From the NCBI GenBank assembly GCA_009823505.1, contig VZQC01013302.1:5411833-5475832 (forward strand): 64,000 nucleotides of DNA, read 5' to 3'. Position 1 is the first letter of the stretch, and each line of letters begins with the position of its first letter. This document shows positions 33,898 through 45,737 of the stretch, piece after piece. The notes beneath the pieces are model-generated. The model made no database searches, was not told the origin of the DNA, and saw only the letters and a program-made list of their open reading frames with translations. The position numbers and the translations under genes are program-made. Origin of the DNA: Rhizomys pruinosus. Taxonomy: Eukaryota; Chordata; Mammalia; Rodentia; Spalacidae.

Positions 33898-34118
33898 GAC
33901 ATTTTAAAACACATATTCATCATATAATATGCCTTTTTTCACTCAAATACTCCTCCCTTGGATCTCTCCTTTTTTCTATGTGAGATTGTTTTTATATTTA
34001 ATAAGTGAAATATAAATTTTTCCAGAGATATATATTTCTTTAAAAAGAATTTCTAAAAGAAATTGTGCATGGTATTTAAATTTAGTAGTTTTGAATGAAC
34101 AGTCTCTGAAGAAAAGGC

Positions 34119-34167
34119 TATATATATATATATATAGTACTATTATATATATATATATATATATATT
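34119..34167. repeat. (TA)n hairpin-forming repeat
   Basis: Two TA runs around a GTACTATTA centre, self-complementary. Confidence 0.9.
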
Positions 34168-34169
34168 CA

Positions 34170-35448
34170 ATGATAAAATCATATTAAGTTGAGGCAACAG
34201 ACCTCTGTTTAAAATTTAAAATAAAATTAATAGGAGTCATTATAATACTATGTGCATTGAGTAAAATACCAGGATAAGGTTATCTCCTAGGGCCTATGTA
34301 TCCTGTTACAGCTATAGAATGATAGAGACAAGTGCTTTTAATCTAGGAAGATTTTGTGGACAGCTAAAGTCCTATGGGTTATAAGAAATATTTGGAATAT
34401 TTGGAACCCACTTACATAGAAATCACTGGTGAAACCTAGGGTAAATAAATTTTATAAGTAGTTAACCTAAAGAACTGAAATCATAGGCAAATCTGTGAAA
34501 AGAATTAATATAAATCAAGGCACAGAATGAAGGGAGGAGAGTGACAGTGTACTATTAATGATTAAGAGGATGTTTAAAAAATATGGGATACTAAAAAGTT
34601 CAAACATATGTTTGGGTTAATAACAACAAGGAATTATTTTCATTTGCCAATCCAGAATATAAGAAACAGGAAATTTTTGTTCGATATGTGAATACCTGAA
34701 GCATTTTCAATAAAAGTACACATTCTTGAACAGTTTAAAATGATATTTCTGAAATTTTCTGTTGGCTATGTTCAAAGTGTGACTAATAAGGATCATCAAA
34801 AAGCCAATTTCAGAATACTGGGAGGTATTGTGCATACTAACTTAAGAGAAAATTAATCATCATGCTTCTCACCTGTGAATTCTAGGAGCAACAGCAAATG
34901 GCCTGGCAGGATATGCAAATTTATAATTGGATTAAAGTATGCTGTATACAATGGACCCTATAACTGATTGATATCAGGCCTAGGAACCTTTGTGACACAG
35001 GTCACTGGTTATAGGGAAGATCCTGGTACTAGTTTTCTGCTAAACACATACAGTGTTTATCCAATTCTTAATAACTTAATGCTTTACCCATATATTAATG
35101 TATATCTAAACACTTAATAGAGAAGTTTCCTTATGCAGCAGATGGTTATCCACACAGAGACCCATGGCTGGCTGATATGTAATTCAGAAACAATACGGTG
35201 TTTATCCATGAATAGGGCAATACCTGAAAGGTCCACCTACTCTCAACATAGCTACACAGCAGAACAAACTTTACTCAAACCATAGAAAAATTATTGTTCA
35301 GAGCATATTTGAAGGTATTTGGTACTTCAAGTTCTTGTCACATATGATTTCTATATCTAACTTTCATTCATTCTGCCCATCATATATACTACACCTTCTC
35401 TTTGTGCATTATGTTATTATATAGATATCTTTCCAACATCTATTTATC

Positions 35449-35491
<43 letters not shown>

Positions 35492-35735
35492 CAACTAGAT
35501 GTTCTAAAATATCAATCCCAAACCCAAGCTGTTTATTTGGAATATTGCATAAGCAAATAACATGAAAGCACTTCAGATTAGTTGCCAGTGCATACTGACC
35601 TGATAAGAAAAACTACTTGAGGATGTTTTTTTTCAGTTGTTTGTAATTTATACTCTGAAAAATGTCATAAATATATCAAAGATTATTAATTATAGATGTA
35701 AACTTTAAGGCTGCATAATCAGTTGACAAATAGAT
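34170..35735. other. Anonymous sequence, no gene seen
   Basis: AT-rich and without recognised elements, apart from an ATCT tetranucleotide repeat at 35447-35490. Confidence 0.5.
35447..35490. repeat. (ATCT)n microsatellite
   Basis: About 11 tetranucleotide units. Confidence 0.95.
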
Positions 35736-35741
35736 TGGCTT

Positions 35742-35952
35742 GGCTGGAGAGATGGCTTAAGAGCACTTGCTGTTCTTGTAGAAAACGAGGTTTCGAATCA
35801 TAGCATTGACATGACAGTTAACAACTGTCTATAATTCCAGTTCCAGGGTATTTGAGACCCTCTTCTATCCTCTGCTAGCATTGCACAACAAGGGTGTACT
35901 TATATACATTCATGAAATATGTATATACAAATAAAATTTTAAAAGCAATAAA
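35742..35952 (+). mobile_element. B2/B3-type SINE (diverged)
   Basis: GGCTGGAGAGATGGCTTAAG, GAGCACTTGCTGTTCTTG, GAGACCCTCTTCTATCCTC, ATTGCACAACAAGGGTG and an A-rich tail. Confidence 0.88.
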
Positions 35953-36347
35953 AAAGAAAAATAGATTGGAAATTTGGAGATAAGAATAAAATATCCATAA
36001 CTCTCAAAGTTAGCTCTATATCTTATCAGTATGTAGTTAATAACTTGCAAATGTGAGACAAACATACTAGACTAGTCAGTGTTCTCTAGAGAATAAAACT
36101 AATGAAGGGGTCAGTGGAGGAGAGAAAGAGAGATAAAGAGAAAGAAAGACCGATTATAAGGGTAACATTAATTTACATGATTATAAATGGTGGTCATTCT
36201 CCAAATCTGCTCAAGCAAGTTGAAGAGTAATATCACCTAATTGTGTAGTTCTGGTTTGAATATCATCAAACATGAGACCCAGGAAGAGCCAAAATTCCTG
36301 TTCTAACCAGGAGGCAGCATGATGACTAATGAAGATTCAGTACACTA

Positions 36348-36349
<2 letters not shown>

Positions 36350-36378
<29 letters not shown>

Positions 36379-36528
36379 CTGGTCTTTTCGAGATAGGGTC
36401 TTCCTGTAGCCCCTGTAACCCCCTGGCACTTGCTCTGTAGACCAGGCTGGCCTTAAACTCACAAAGATTTACCTGCCTCTGTTTCTTGAGTGTTAGGATT
36501 AAAGGTGTGTGCCACCATGCCCAGCAAG
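36350..36528 (-). mobile_element. B1 SINE (minus)
   Basis: TTTTCTTTTC-rich tail, TTCGAGATAGGGTCTTCCTG, GTAGACCAGGCTGGCCTTAA, and end GTGCCACCATGCCCAGC. Confidence 0.94.
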
Positions 36529-36805
36529 CACTCTATTTTCTTCAACTAATTGTATGCATCACATTGAATTATGACAACCTGTTTTACTAAGTCTGCTAAT
36601 GTAAATAATAAAAAAATTTAAAAAACACCTAAAACACCATCTCAGACACAACCAAATGAATGTCTATTCTAATAAGCTGAGTCAAATTGAATTAAATTAA
36701 CAATATTTTAACAATATTCGCTACAAAACGATAAAGAAAATAGAAAGATAAGTTAGATTTATAGTGAACTGGAGATAAATACAAAACTTAAATGAGTTCA
36801 CTTCA

Positions 36806-37032
36806 GGGGTTGGATAAACAGCTCAGCAGTTAAGAGCAGTGGCTGCTCTTACAGAAGACCAGGGTTGAATTCCTACCATCCACATGGTGGCTAACAACCA
36901 TCCATATGTCCAGTTCCAAAGGAAAGAGATATGCCCTTCTGACCTCCATATGCATTGCAAAACAGGGGCACACTTACATACATGCAGGAAATACACTCAT
37001 ACACATAAAACACAATAAATAAATATTAAAAA
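36806..37032 (+). mobile_element. B2/B3-type SINE (diverged)
   Basis: GGGGTTGGATAAACAGCTCAG, GAGCAGTGGCTGCTCTTAC, CCACATGGTGGCTAACAACC, CTTCTGACCTCCATATGC and an AATAAATAAA tail. Confidence 0.88.
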
Positions 37033-37035
37033 GAC

Positions 37036-37330
37036 CCTCCTTTTCTGGTTAGGCCAGATTCCCATGAGACCTCTGGACCTAAGACCCACCTCCAGATCTG
37101 AGGCCCTGGCCTGGTTTAATTGGCCATATTCCAATAAGTTACCATCTCCCCTCCCCCCTATAAAAGGTTCTCCCCGCCTCTCAGAAGCATGCTTTCCACC
37201 ACCCTCAGGATGGATGGCTGCCCGTGGATTCACCAGAGAGAGATTGCATTTCCTGGAATAAATGCCTACCTTTATATACTTTTTCATTCAGACTGATTCG
37301 GCCTTTTCTTAGTGTCAGTTATACTTCTCA
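37036..37330 (+). mobile_element. LTR-like sequence (probable solo LTR)
   Basis: A compact promoter-like block: CCTATAAAAGG TATA box at 37158, then GGAATAAATGCC poly(A) signal at 37255, then a T-rich tail to about 37330. It follows a SINE directly. The TATA-to-AATAAA spacing of about 100 bases fits an LTR, but exact ends and target duplications are not clear. Confidence 0.5.
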
Positions 37331-37339
37331 GTCACTTGT

Positions 37340-38475
37340 CTCAGTAGCCTTAAAACTAAAGCCAAATCCTCACATATTCAATATTTATTTTAAGGACACA
37401 ATGTTATGTTTCCCAGTTATCAGCATGACTGCATGATATGAGAGCTTCAAAATAAAATGTGAAACGGTGTTTGCTTTACACTCCTGATATAAGATTTAGT
37501 TAGAAATATATACTTTGGAGTGAAACAGTTATTCTCAATCAGTTATCTAAATATTTTGGTACACTATTGAGCAGTATGGTGAATTAGAGTTAATTTGAAA
37601 CAGGCCATGGTGCATCATTTCATAACTGCTGCTGAACAAAGTAAATTACACACATAAACATTGCCTACACGGGAAAAGGGAATGATACCGAGGTGTTTTT
37701 ATAGGAAAGGAGCCAGAGTGGTCTATTCATTTTTAAGCTGCAAACAGTAAAAGAAATCTTCTCTTCAAGCTAACTCAGAAAAATACACTTTCTCTTACTT
37801 GTAAGCTTTCATTAGTTACTGGTCCTACAGCAGTTAGTGGGATATGGAAGTAAATGATCATGGATGAAGGCAGACAAGTGGAGGTGTGTAGTCATGGCTA
37901 AACAACATTATTTTTTTTATTTTTATAGTTCATGTTTTCAAGTAAAATGTTAAACAAAAATGTTCACACATTTAGGAGAGCTTTGCATATAATAACTACA
38001 GATCTGCACAAGGGAACAGAGGAAAAGATGCTCTTCCTTAATGATCTGCAATGAAAATTTCCATAAGAATCCCAAAATAGAACAAAATGAATTCTCATCA
38101 GAATTTCTCCAGGGACAAATTTGTACATTTTTAGAGGTGGGCTAATGAGGAATGAACATAATATTTGGAGGGCAAAAGGAAATGACTTTAAATACACTTT
38201 GCTTTTACTTACTTGCCTGTGTTTAACTTGCAGCTATTGCCATAAAAGAAGCTGGATCACAAGTCCTGGTGGGAGGATTGTGAGCTTGCAAATCTAACAG
38301 CTGGAGGGTGTTATGGTAACTGCTTTCCTGCCCTAAGCTGATTTACATGTTTAAGGTCTGACCTCATCAACCTGTCAGTATGGGTTCGCATCTACACTCC
38401 TGGCAGCTTTCTGCTCCTCTAGGCTGCAAGTAGTCACAGTGTATTAAAGGCAGAGGAGGAGGGGAGAACAAGGAA
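37340..38475. other. Anonymous sequence, no gene seen
   Basis: No recognised repeats or coding frames. The open frame at 37964-38197 has no known domain. Confidence 0.5.
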
Positions 38476-38476
38476 G

Positions 38477-38478
<2 letters not shown>

Positions 38479-38542
<64 letters not shown>
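38479..38542. repeat. (TC)n microsatellite
   Basis: About 32 TC dinucleotides. The Arg/Glu open frames on the other strand are low-complexity artefacts. Confidence 0.97.
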
Positions 38543-38546
<4 letters not shown>

Positions 38547-38549
38547 TTG

Positions 38550-39570
38550 CTCTTGCCCTGATTGTGCTTTTGTTAGTTCCATAGAAGAGGCAGAGACATA
38601 AGAGATAACAAAGACTCGGTTTCCTTTCTCTCAGGGAAAGCTTTTGTCTTTCCTCCAGCAACAATGTCAGTTTCTAGCAAAAAAAAAAAAATAATTTGAT
38701 ATGAAACAGATACTGAGGCTAAGCTGCAGCTGGTTTAGTCATCCTTCTCAAAATTCTTCTTAACACTGGAATCTACCTTCATCAAGAAATATGGGGACCG
38801 CTGTTCAGGGTAGGTTGAAGAAGAACCACTCTGGGACAGAAATGGACTGAAAAAAGTCAACAGTCCTGTCCACCACAATATACTGACACCAGTGCCAGGA
38901 CCAGTCCCTACTCATCAAAGAGTCCTTCAGAATTGGCACCAACAAAAGCTGATAAGCACATATTAAAACAAACAAAAACACTCATGAAGACATTCCAGAA
39001 GAGAATTTGCTCAAAGTCGCTTTTGAGAAGCACCCACAAGATTTGGAGATGATGGCAGATGATGATATACAAGATTCTAGAGCAAGGCAGAAGTTTTGGG
39101 TTTTATAAGAAAAAGACAACCTAGATTAACATATTCACTAGAACTCTCATTTTAGTGGTAGCTAGGAAGTATTAAAATAATATGTGGGTTTGTTTGGTGC
39201 CATTAAGAGCTGCAAGAAACCCTTACCTCTAAGTTTATGAAGGAAGACTAATCACACATTTGTATTGATAAATAACAGGAACTTTTATTTCCAGGTGGTG
39301 TGTTTAATTCTATTGCATTTCCATTATACTCAGAATTCTCTTTTAGTTCAAAGACATATTTATAATTGCTAGTCTCTCCAAATATCTTTAAAACTTATAT
39401 ATCCAAGTACTGATAATTATTTTGACAGGTGGAATCAATCAGAGCAAACTGAATTTGTGAGCTGAGCTTTGACAAATATCAACTCCAATTGCTCAGCATA
39501 TCCTTGTCTGTAGCTTAGTACATGATAATTATTTTGAAACTATTTTTTTTAGTGAGAATATGGAACTTTT
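38550..39570. other. Anonymous sequence, no gene seen
   Basis: 38720-39080 looks like an old non-coding retrocopy or repeat (mixed base composition, no frame). The rest is AT-rich. Confidence 0.4.
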
Positions 39571-39571
39571 T

Positions 39572-39795
39572 AAATTTTTATTTTATTATTTTTTATGTGT
39601 ATGAGTGTACTGTCTGCATGTAGGTTGGTGCACCTGTGTAGTGCAATACTGGGGAGGTCAGAAGACCGCGTTGGATTACCCTGGAACAGGAGTTAAAGTC
39701 TGTTCTTAGCTGCCATATGGGTACTGGGATTCAAACCTGTGTCCCCTGCAAGAGCAGTTGGTGCTCTTAACCACTGATCCACCTCTCCAGCCCCA
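39572..39795 (-). mobile_element. B3-type SINE (minus)
   Basis: GTATGAGTGTACTGTCTGC, GGAGGTCAGAAGACCGCG, GCAAGAGCAGTTGGTGCTC, and end CCACCTCTCCAGCCCC. Confidence 0.93.
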
Positions 39796-39832
39796 AGAAT
39801 ATGGAACTTTGCTTGGCAATTATTCCTTTTCA

Positions 39833-40089
39833 GGGGCCGGAGAGATGGCTCAGTGGTTAAGAGAGCCGACTGCTCTTGCAGAGGACCTGGGTTCGGTTCC
39901 CAGCACCCACATGGCGGGTAAGAACCATCTTTAAGCTGGGCCTGGTGGTGCATGCCTTTAATCCCAGTACTTGGGAGGCAGAGGCAGGCAGATCTCTGTG
40001 AGTTCAAGGCCAGACTGGTCTACAGAGTGAGTTCCAGGCCAGCTGGAGGTATAGGGCGACTCTGTCTCAACCCCCCCTAAAATAAAAAG
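39833..40089 (+). mobile_element. Chimeric B2/B3-B1 SINE with target duplication
   Basis: The first roughly 97 bases are the tRNA-derived head of a B2/B3 SINE (GGGGCCGGAGAGATGGCTCA to AAGAACCATCTTTAA). Then a complete B1 begins at its own 5' end (GCTGGGCCTGGTGGTGCATG) and runs through CCAGTACTTGGGAGGCAGAGG to a CTCAACC end and an A-rich tail. The direct repeat attccttttca flanks the composite at 39822-39832 and 40090-40100, with none at the internal junction, so it inserted as one unit. Confidence 0.93.
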
Positions 40090-40100
40090 ATTCCTTTTCA

Positions 40101-40844
40101 AGTGGTATAACGTTCACAGTTAGTTTGCAATGGTTGAAAATTATTTATTTCCAAGTCATATAAAGCTCTTTCTTCAGTAAGATCTTAAAGTAAGTAGGAA
40201 GTGGAACTTTTTAAATATTTTAGGAAATTAAATGCATTAGGAAGACATACTATGTATTTCAGATATAATTTGTAACACATGTGATATTTATCCTAACTTT
40301 TGTGTCAAACAGTGAGGACTGAATGAGAGAAACTTTTATCCACTTCTCTAGTACTACTAGACAGAACGTTACCTAGAGGACCTTTGATTGGTTTTGATTT
40401 GTTAATTTGCATAATACAAATTTTTATGTTATTAAAATAATTATTTTATCAGTGAGATTAAATATTAAAATGCTGAAACAAACATTTTGATGTTTGACTA
40501 TCTCATAATAATTTAACATGCAAGTATAGTAATTTATTAGGAATTATGAATAACTAATTCAGTTTGATCTGATCAAAGACATATTTTTCTCTTTATGTAA
40601 GTTTGTTAAATGTTTATCAAATTGTTTTCTTTCAATAAATTCAAATCAAAATATCAAAAGAAAATGGAGCATAGCAACATTGTATTAAATTCAAAGCTGT
40701 TGTACAAAATAACAGGTTTATAGACACTCAGACTTGTTGAAATGCAAATATGCAAATAATTTTTGAACTGACTTTAGGCACAATAGTAGACTATCTATAA
40801 AATAGGGTTTTTAAAAGTTATTAAACATGTATGTGTATTTCTGT
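40101..40844. other. Anonymous AT-rich sequence, no gene seen
   Basis: No recognised element or frame. Confidence 0.5.
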
Positions 40845-40849
40845 ATTTT

Positions 40850-41036
40850 CTTTTCTTTTTTTTTTTTTTTTTTTTGTCTTTTTGAGAACACGCGGGGGCT
40901 CCGCTTAGTTCCTGGAGCTATGTGCTGTAGACAGGCGGATCTTGAACTCACTGGAGATGCCCCTCTCTGTCTAATCTCCAAGTTGAGCTGGATTTAAAGT
41001 CATGTGCCACCACGAGATGGCTGGGGGCTGGTATTT
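40850..41036 (-). mobile_element. Scrambled B1 SINE (minus)
   Basis: Poly-T, GTCTTTTTGAGAACACGCG, GTAGACAGGCGGATCTTGAA, then GGATTTAAAGTCATGTGCC and ACCACGAGATGGCTGG. The block order is B1 but with many indels. Confidence 0.75.
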
Positions 41037-41779
41037 TATTTTCTTTACCTAAAGAAACTTATGTAACTGTTAGATAGATGTATATAAACATTTGAATAAT
41101 ATGTTTCATATTTCTTTTTTACTTTATTTTTATTTGATTTCAGGGTAAAGTTAGTCACATATGGCAATAAACATAAGGTGTCCATGTAACGCCAATTAGT
41201 TAACATTGTGTCAGAATTTTGTTACAACCCAGGGTCCCCAAATCAAGTGGAAAAAGTTTGCTTACACAAACATATGACCAAATAAAAAAAAAAAAGAAGA
41301 GAGAGGGAAAAAAAGCAAAAACCCTGTTTTTTGCTGTGATCTCACAGTTCATCATCCCCCCCCCCCCTGCCACCCCCCCGCCTTGGCCACTACAGTCTGA
41401 AGCACCAATCTCTTCAGTGAAATTCCCTGGGCTTTAGAGGAGAGGGTGAGAGAGAGTGAGAGGTAGAAGATCTTTTTTTTTTTTTTTCTGAGGTGGCACA
41501 TATTAATGTTGAGACTATCCAATTTCAGTTTGCAAGGGACTGGCAGTTCTTTAAGAATCTCCTTTTAATTCTAGTAATAAACCACAAATAGTAACAAATA
41601 TTAAAGTTTATAGCACGTTACTCTATGGGCATAGACACATATGCTTGGATAATATTTTGGTTGGGGCATTATAACTGTTTGATAAAGGGATGTTTAGTAG
41701 CTTCTTTTTTAATAGTTCATTTTTTTCTTTCTACACTTTATTTTTTTAAGATTTTTTTAAATTAATGGTATAATCTTGT
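41037..41779. other. Anonymous sequence, no gene seen
   Basis: Includes a C-rich run at 41357-41382 and an A-rich run at 41281-41297. No recognised element. Confidence 0.5.
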
Positions 41780-41956
41780 GGACAGGGTATATTCTCATAA
41801 ATTGCAGGTGTCTTCAGAGTCCAGAAGAGAAGGTTGGGTCACTTGGAGCTGGAGTTGCAAGCAGCTGTGAGCTGCTTAGATTGAGTATGGTAACCCAAGT
41901 CAAGTTGTCTATGAGAACAGCAAGTGCTCTTAACTGCTAGGCCATCTCTCCAGCCC
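41780..41956 (-). mobile_element. B2-type SINE (minus), duplicated locally
   Basis: GGTGTCTTCAGAGTCCAGAAG, GTCACTTGGAGCTGGAGTTG, GCAAGTGCTCTTAACTGC and end CCATCTCTCCAGCCCC. The body recurs 208 bases further on. Confidence 0.88.
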
Positions 41957-42166
41957 CTAAAAATTATTTTTAAGTATATGTGTGTGTGTGTATCTGTTTA
42001 TGCACATGAGTAGAGGTGTCTTCAGAGTCCAGAAGAGAAGGTTGGGTCACTTGGAGCTGGAGTTGCAAGCAGCTGTGAGCTGCTTAGATTGAGTATGGTA
42101 ACCCAAGTCAAGTTGTCTATGAGAACAGCAAGTGCTCTTAACTGCTAGGCCTTCTGTGCAGTCCTT
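41806..42166 (+). repeat. Direct duplication, 208-bp period
   Basis: 41806-41953 and 42014-42161 are almost identical over about 148 bases. The first few differences are in the last 15 bases, where CCATCTCTCCAG becomes CCTTCTGTGCAG. Confidence 0.93.
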
Positions 42167-42169
42167 TCC

Positions 42170-43480
42170 TTCCTTCTGTACTTTAAAGATGTTGCTCTAC
42201 CGTCTTCCACTCTGTAGAATATTTGGTAAGAAGCCTGATGTAAATGTCTGTCTTCCTGAGTACTTTTTACTTTCTGTATGTTTTGCATATTTTCTCCTCA
42301 TCTTTGATTTAAAAAAAATTTTAATTATTTATTTTTATTTTATTCACTGTAGAAGACTTTGGCAGGTAACACACAGAAGGTAAATCTGAGGGAGAGAGGG
42401 AGATGTTCTGAATTCTGAGTCTTCACATTGCATTGTCTCTTTAGCACGACACTCAGATATTGACCAAGAGAACACCTCTGCATCCTGGACAGTCGCATTC
42501 AAATTTATTTCATTGCCATGAGCCATGTTCTAGTGTCTCAAGTCTGAGGGCAGCCAATCTTAGCAGTCTCTTGCTCTTGTTCACAGTGCCTAAATATCTA
42601 CCTTGCTTCAAGCTTCCTGAAAGTGGTGGGAGTTGGATGTTAGTAGCTTTCTAATACGGTCAAGGCTACAGTGCCAGCCGTATGTCATACCCCTCCAGGG
42701 AACAGGCCATAGATCGAATTGGGATTTTGTTTTTCTTTCCAGGTGTACATTTATCAGGCTGCCACTTTTGCACTATATCTTCTTTGGCATGTAGAAGTGT
42801 ATCACAAGAAATCTGTAGTAAAGATTCAGAGACCATTTCTTTCCAGTGGCTTGTATAGTGCTTTCTGATGGTGTCATATTTTAAGAATGAAGCATTTTCC
42901 TTTGATCTATCATAAAAAATATTTAACTTCTGAATTTGGAGGTTAAAGTATGCATTTAAATTTGGCATATACACATTTCAATTACATGCTGTGATTTCCT
43001 AAGGAAATCCTTTGGAGAGCTTAACTGGAAACAAATAGAAAAGAAATTACTACAAGTTAGAATCTACAGACTGACAGAAAAAAAAATTGGAGTGTAAAGT
43101 AGCACCAGATGATTTCACTTATGATTTTGACATTCTTTATGTTCTAAAGAAACATTCTGATAATTACCCTATGGTTTCAAAGGAATGTTCATATTTTACT
43201 TAAACAGAAGAAGTAATTATAAATGTACAGAGTATCATAGCAAAAGAGAGGCACTAAATTGAGAACAGTATTAATTGAAATATTATGGCTTATTAACCTC
43301 TCATTACCTATTCTAAATTTCCATGGTTTGTTACCAAATAGCTCAAGAAAGAGTTTTTTTGTCATCTTGCATTTCTAATTCTCTCTTCATTACCAAGTTT
43401 GCAGCATAACATGGAAAATGTATGATTAATTGTCATCAGCACATCAGGAACTCAATAAAACCATTTTGATTATTTTTTTT
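42170..43480. other. Anonymous sequence, no gene seen
   Basis: An open minus-strand frame of 102 codons at 42666-42974 is not recognised and has no visible domain. The rest is AT-rich. Confidence 0.45.
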
Positions 43481-43485
43481 AAAGT

Positions 43486-43738
43486 GGGGCTGGAGAGTTG
43501 GCTCAGTGGTTAAGAGCTCTTGCAAAGGACTGGAGTTTAATTCCTAGCACCCACATGGTGGCTAAAAACCTTCTTGAAACAGGATATGGTGCTGCACACC
43601 TTTAATCCTAGCACTTGGCAGGCAGAGACAGGCAGATCTCTGTGAGTACAAGGCCAGCCTAGTCTACAGAGTATTTTCCAGGCCAGCAGGGGCTATAGGG
43701 AGACCCTGTGTCAAAAATAAATAAATAATAAAATAAAA
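43486..43738 (+). mobile_element. Chimeric B2/B3-B1 SINE, second copy
   Basis: Same architecture as 39833-40089: tRNA-derived head (GGGGCTGGAGAGTTGGCTCAG to AAAAACCTTCTTGAA), then B1 from its 5' end (ATGGTGCTGCACACCTTTAA, CAAGGCCAGCCTAGTCTACA), then an AAATAAATAAAT tail. The head-to-B1 junction falls at the same base as in the first copy. A clear target duplication is not seen. Confidence 0.9.
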
Positions 43739-43739
43739 A

Positions 43740-45457
43740 CAATTGTCTATGGAAAATCACTATACTAGTATAAGTGATGTATGATACCTTGGCACAGTAA
43801 TGCTTTTAATGCCATTCCATTTCCTGTAAATATTATAACAATGGAAAAGACAATGGTCTCATCTACCTATATACAATTAATAGGCTAGTTGATATTATTT
43901 CTCCAAGATGTTAAACCAATGTCTTAAGGCTATTTTAATTTGCTGGTTTAAGAATTAAAATATCCAAATATATCTGGTTAATTATATAATATGTTTAGAA
44001 ACAGCTGTATCACATTCTTAAATATTTATAATGCATATCAATACCTATTATCAGAGTACAGAGTTTATTTTTCATGTTATTTTTATGATAGATAACCATC
44101 AACTCTGTATATTTGCTTTTTGTTTTTAGTAATTACCCTTTTCCAGTACCCATTATTTTCTTTGTTTCAACACTAAGTTCCAATGACAGTACATTGTAAT
44201 ATTGTATTAGGATCATTATGCTTTGGTGACAAAATGATTAGCTAGGTAAAACCTAGTTGTTTCTAAATAAGTATTTCCATCATTTTATTAGTGAAAGTCA
44301 CAGTATTTACATTATTCTACATTATACTAGATGACATTTATAAAATAAAATTAACATGACATATTTACCATCCCAATGCATACCTTCACTCTGCTATATA
44401 GGGTAACATAACTAAGAATGCAGATCATAGTCATATTGTTCCTGTTGGACATTAAGATTTTGCATAAACTGAAAATTGTAGAGACGTATTATTTTGTATT
44501 TCTTTCAATTTTGTTCTATACCATATGACTAAAAATTATATATTCAATTTGTTCCTTTCTATAGTTCAACTGAAAGTTTCCTTTAAAATATTGCAGGTGT
44601 CAGGTTTACATTGATATAAAAAGAGAATTGGATGAATAAGTAATTGCAAGTAAGTAACTACACCAAAAAAAGTACCTATTGTGATCAGGCACACTTTGAG
44701 GTGTTTGTAATGAAATTGGATGAAGTCAAATACCAATTTTCATAGGATATATAGAGCAAGAACAAAATCATCACAAATTTAAGTAGCTTATAAAGAGGAC
44801 TATGAGAGAAAATTAATTAGAAAAGAGTAATGGAGGACACTTTCAGATAATGAAGTATTTTCTGAACCTAAGATATTTGAGAAGAGATTCAAATGCAGGG
44901 AAGGAAAAAGCCAAACTTTGGTCTTACAAATATGAAACAAGAGGTTACTGCCTGTTTGAAATGTGAGTGAATAACTGCAGCACATCATTTCTTGTACTGT
45001 ACAAAATCACTGCCAAATTTCCCCATTTCCCCACGTAATCAATTGAATACGTACAAAACATCGTTCAGATTAACTGGAGAACTCAAAATTGTGCCCTTCC
45101 CTCTTTTTTATGATAAAGTTTTGAATACATTCATGCCCCATGGCCACAGAGGTGAATTTCCAGGCATCCTGTAACAATGTACTGTTTGTAACCATTGCAT
45201 TGTCTGGGGAACTTGGTTTCCTACAACATAAGCTTCATGCAAAACAAACAAACAAACGAACAAACAAACAACCCTAAAACCTCATGATAGTGAATTGGTT
45301 TTTGAAAAACCTATTTACGTTGAGCCAAAATCAATATGACATTTCATTACCCCCCACAAATCATCTCTGATATGAGATCTATTTTGGATAGTATTTACAC
45401 ATAAGGGGAACCTCAAACTGATAATCTAGAAACTCACACTTTCTTTTTCATAATGTT
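43740..45457. other. Anonymous AT-rich sequence, no gene seen
   Basis: Unique-looking and AT-rich. It is the left flank of the ELOVL6 retrocopy insertion. If the retrocopy landed inside the neighbouring provirus, remnants of its 3' end could lie here, but I cannot see them. Confidence 0.45.
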
Positions 45458-45471
45458 AAAATTTTAAGTAG
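45458..45471 (+). repeat. Left target duplication of the ELOVL6 retrocopy
   Basis: aaaattttaagtag. It matches aaaatttaagtag at 51603-51615 (one T fewer). Confidence 0.88.
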
Positions 45472-45737
45472 GTGAGGGCACTAAGACCGGAAGGCATTCT
45501 TTTCCTCCTACCGTGGATGCGGAGGCCCGGAGGAGAGCCTCTGAGCCTGGAGCTGCGAGCTGAGGCGCAGGCAATGCTCAGCACTGGATGTAGCTGAGAG
45601 GCTGGGAGAGAGATCCACCCAGAGACTGACTGCGGGGGAAGACCTAGGGGGGTGGGTGGAGGAAGCAGACAGGAGAGAACTCGAAATAAAAAGCTCTTTG
45701 TATAGAGCACACGTAGCGACTCCAAAGATCAGCCCCA

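Larger units (their letters stand above)
29180..34070 (+). repeat. Duplicated segment, copy B (split by a provirus)
   Basis: Colinear with 22114-23850. The match runs to 29753, stops for the provirus, resumes at 32961 and goes on to about 34070. It carries a private local duplication at 33098-33240 and lacks the B1 found in copy A. Confidence 0.88.

Noticed and set aside
38367..38664. Arg/Glu repeat frames
   Set aside because: Translation of the TC dinucleotide repeat.
42666..42974. 102-codon minus-strand open frame
   Set aside because: No recognised domain, no splice context or homologous text in the window; kept only as anonymous sequence.
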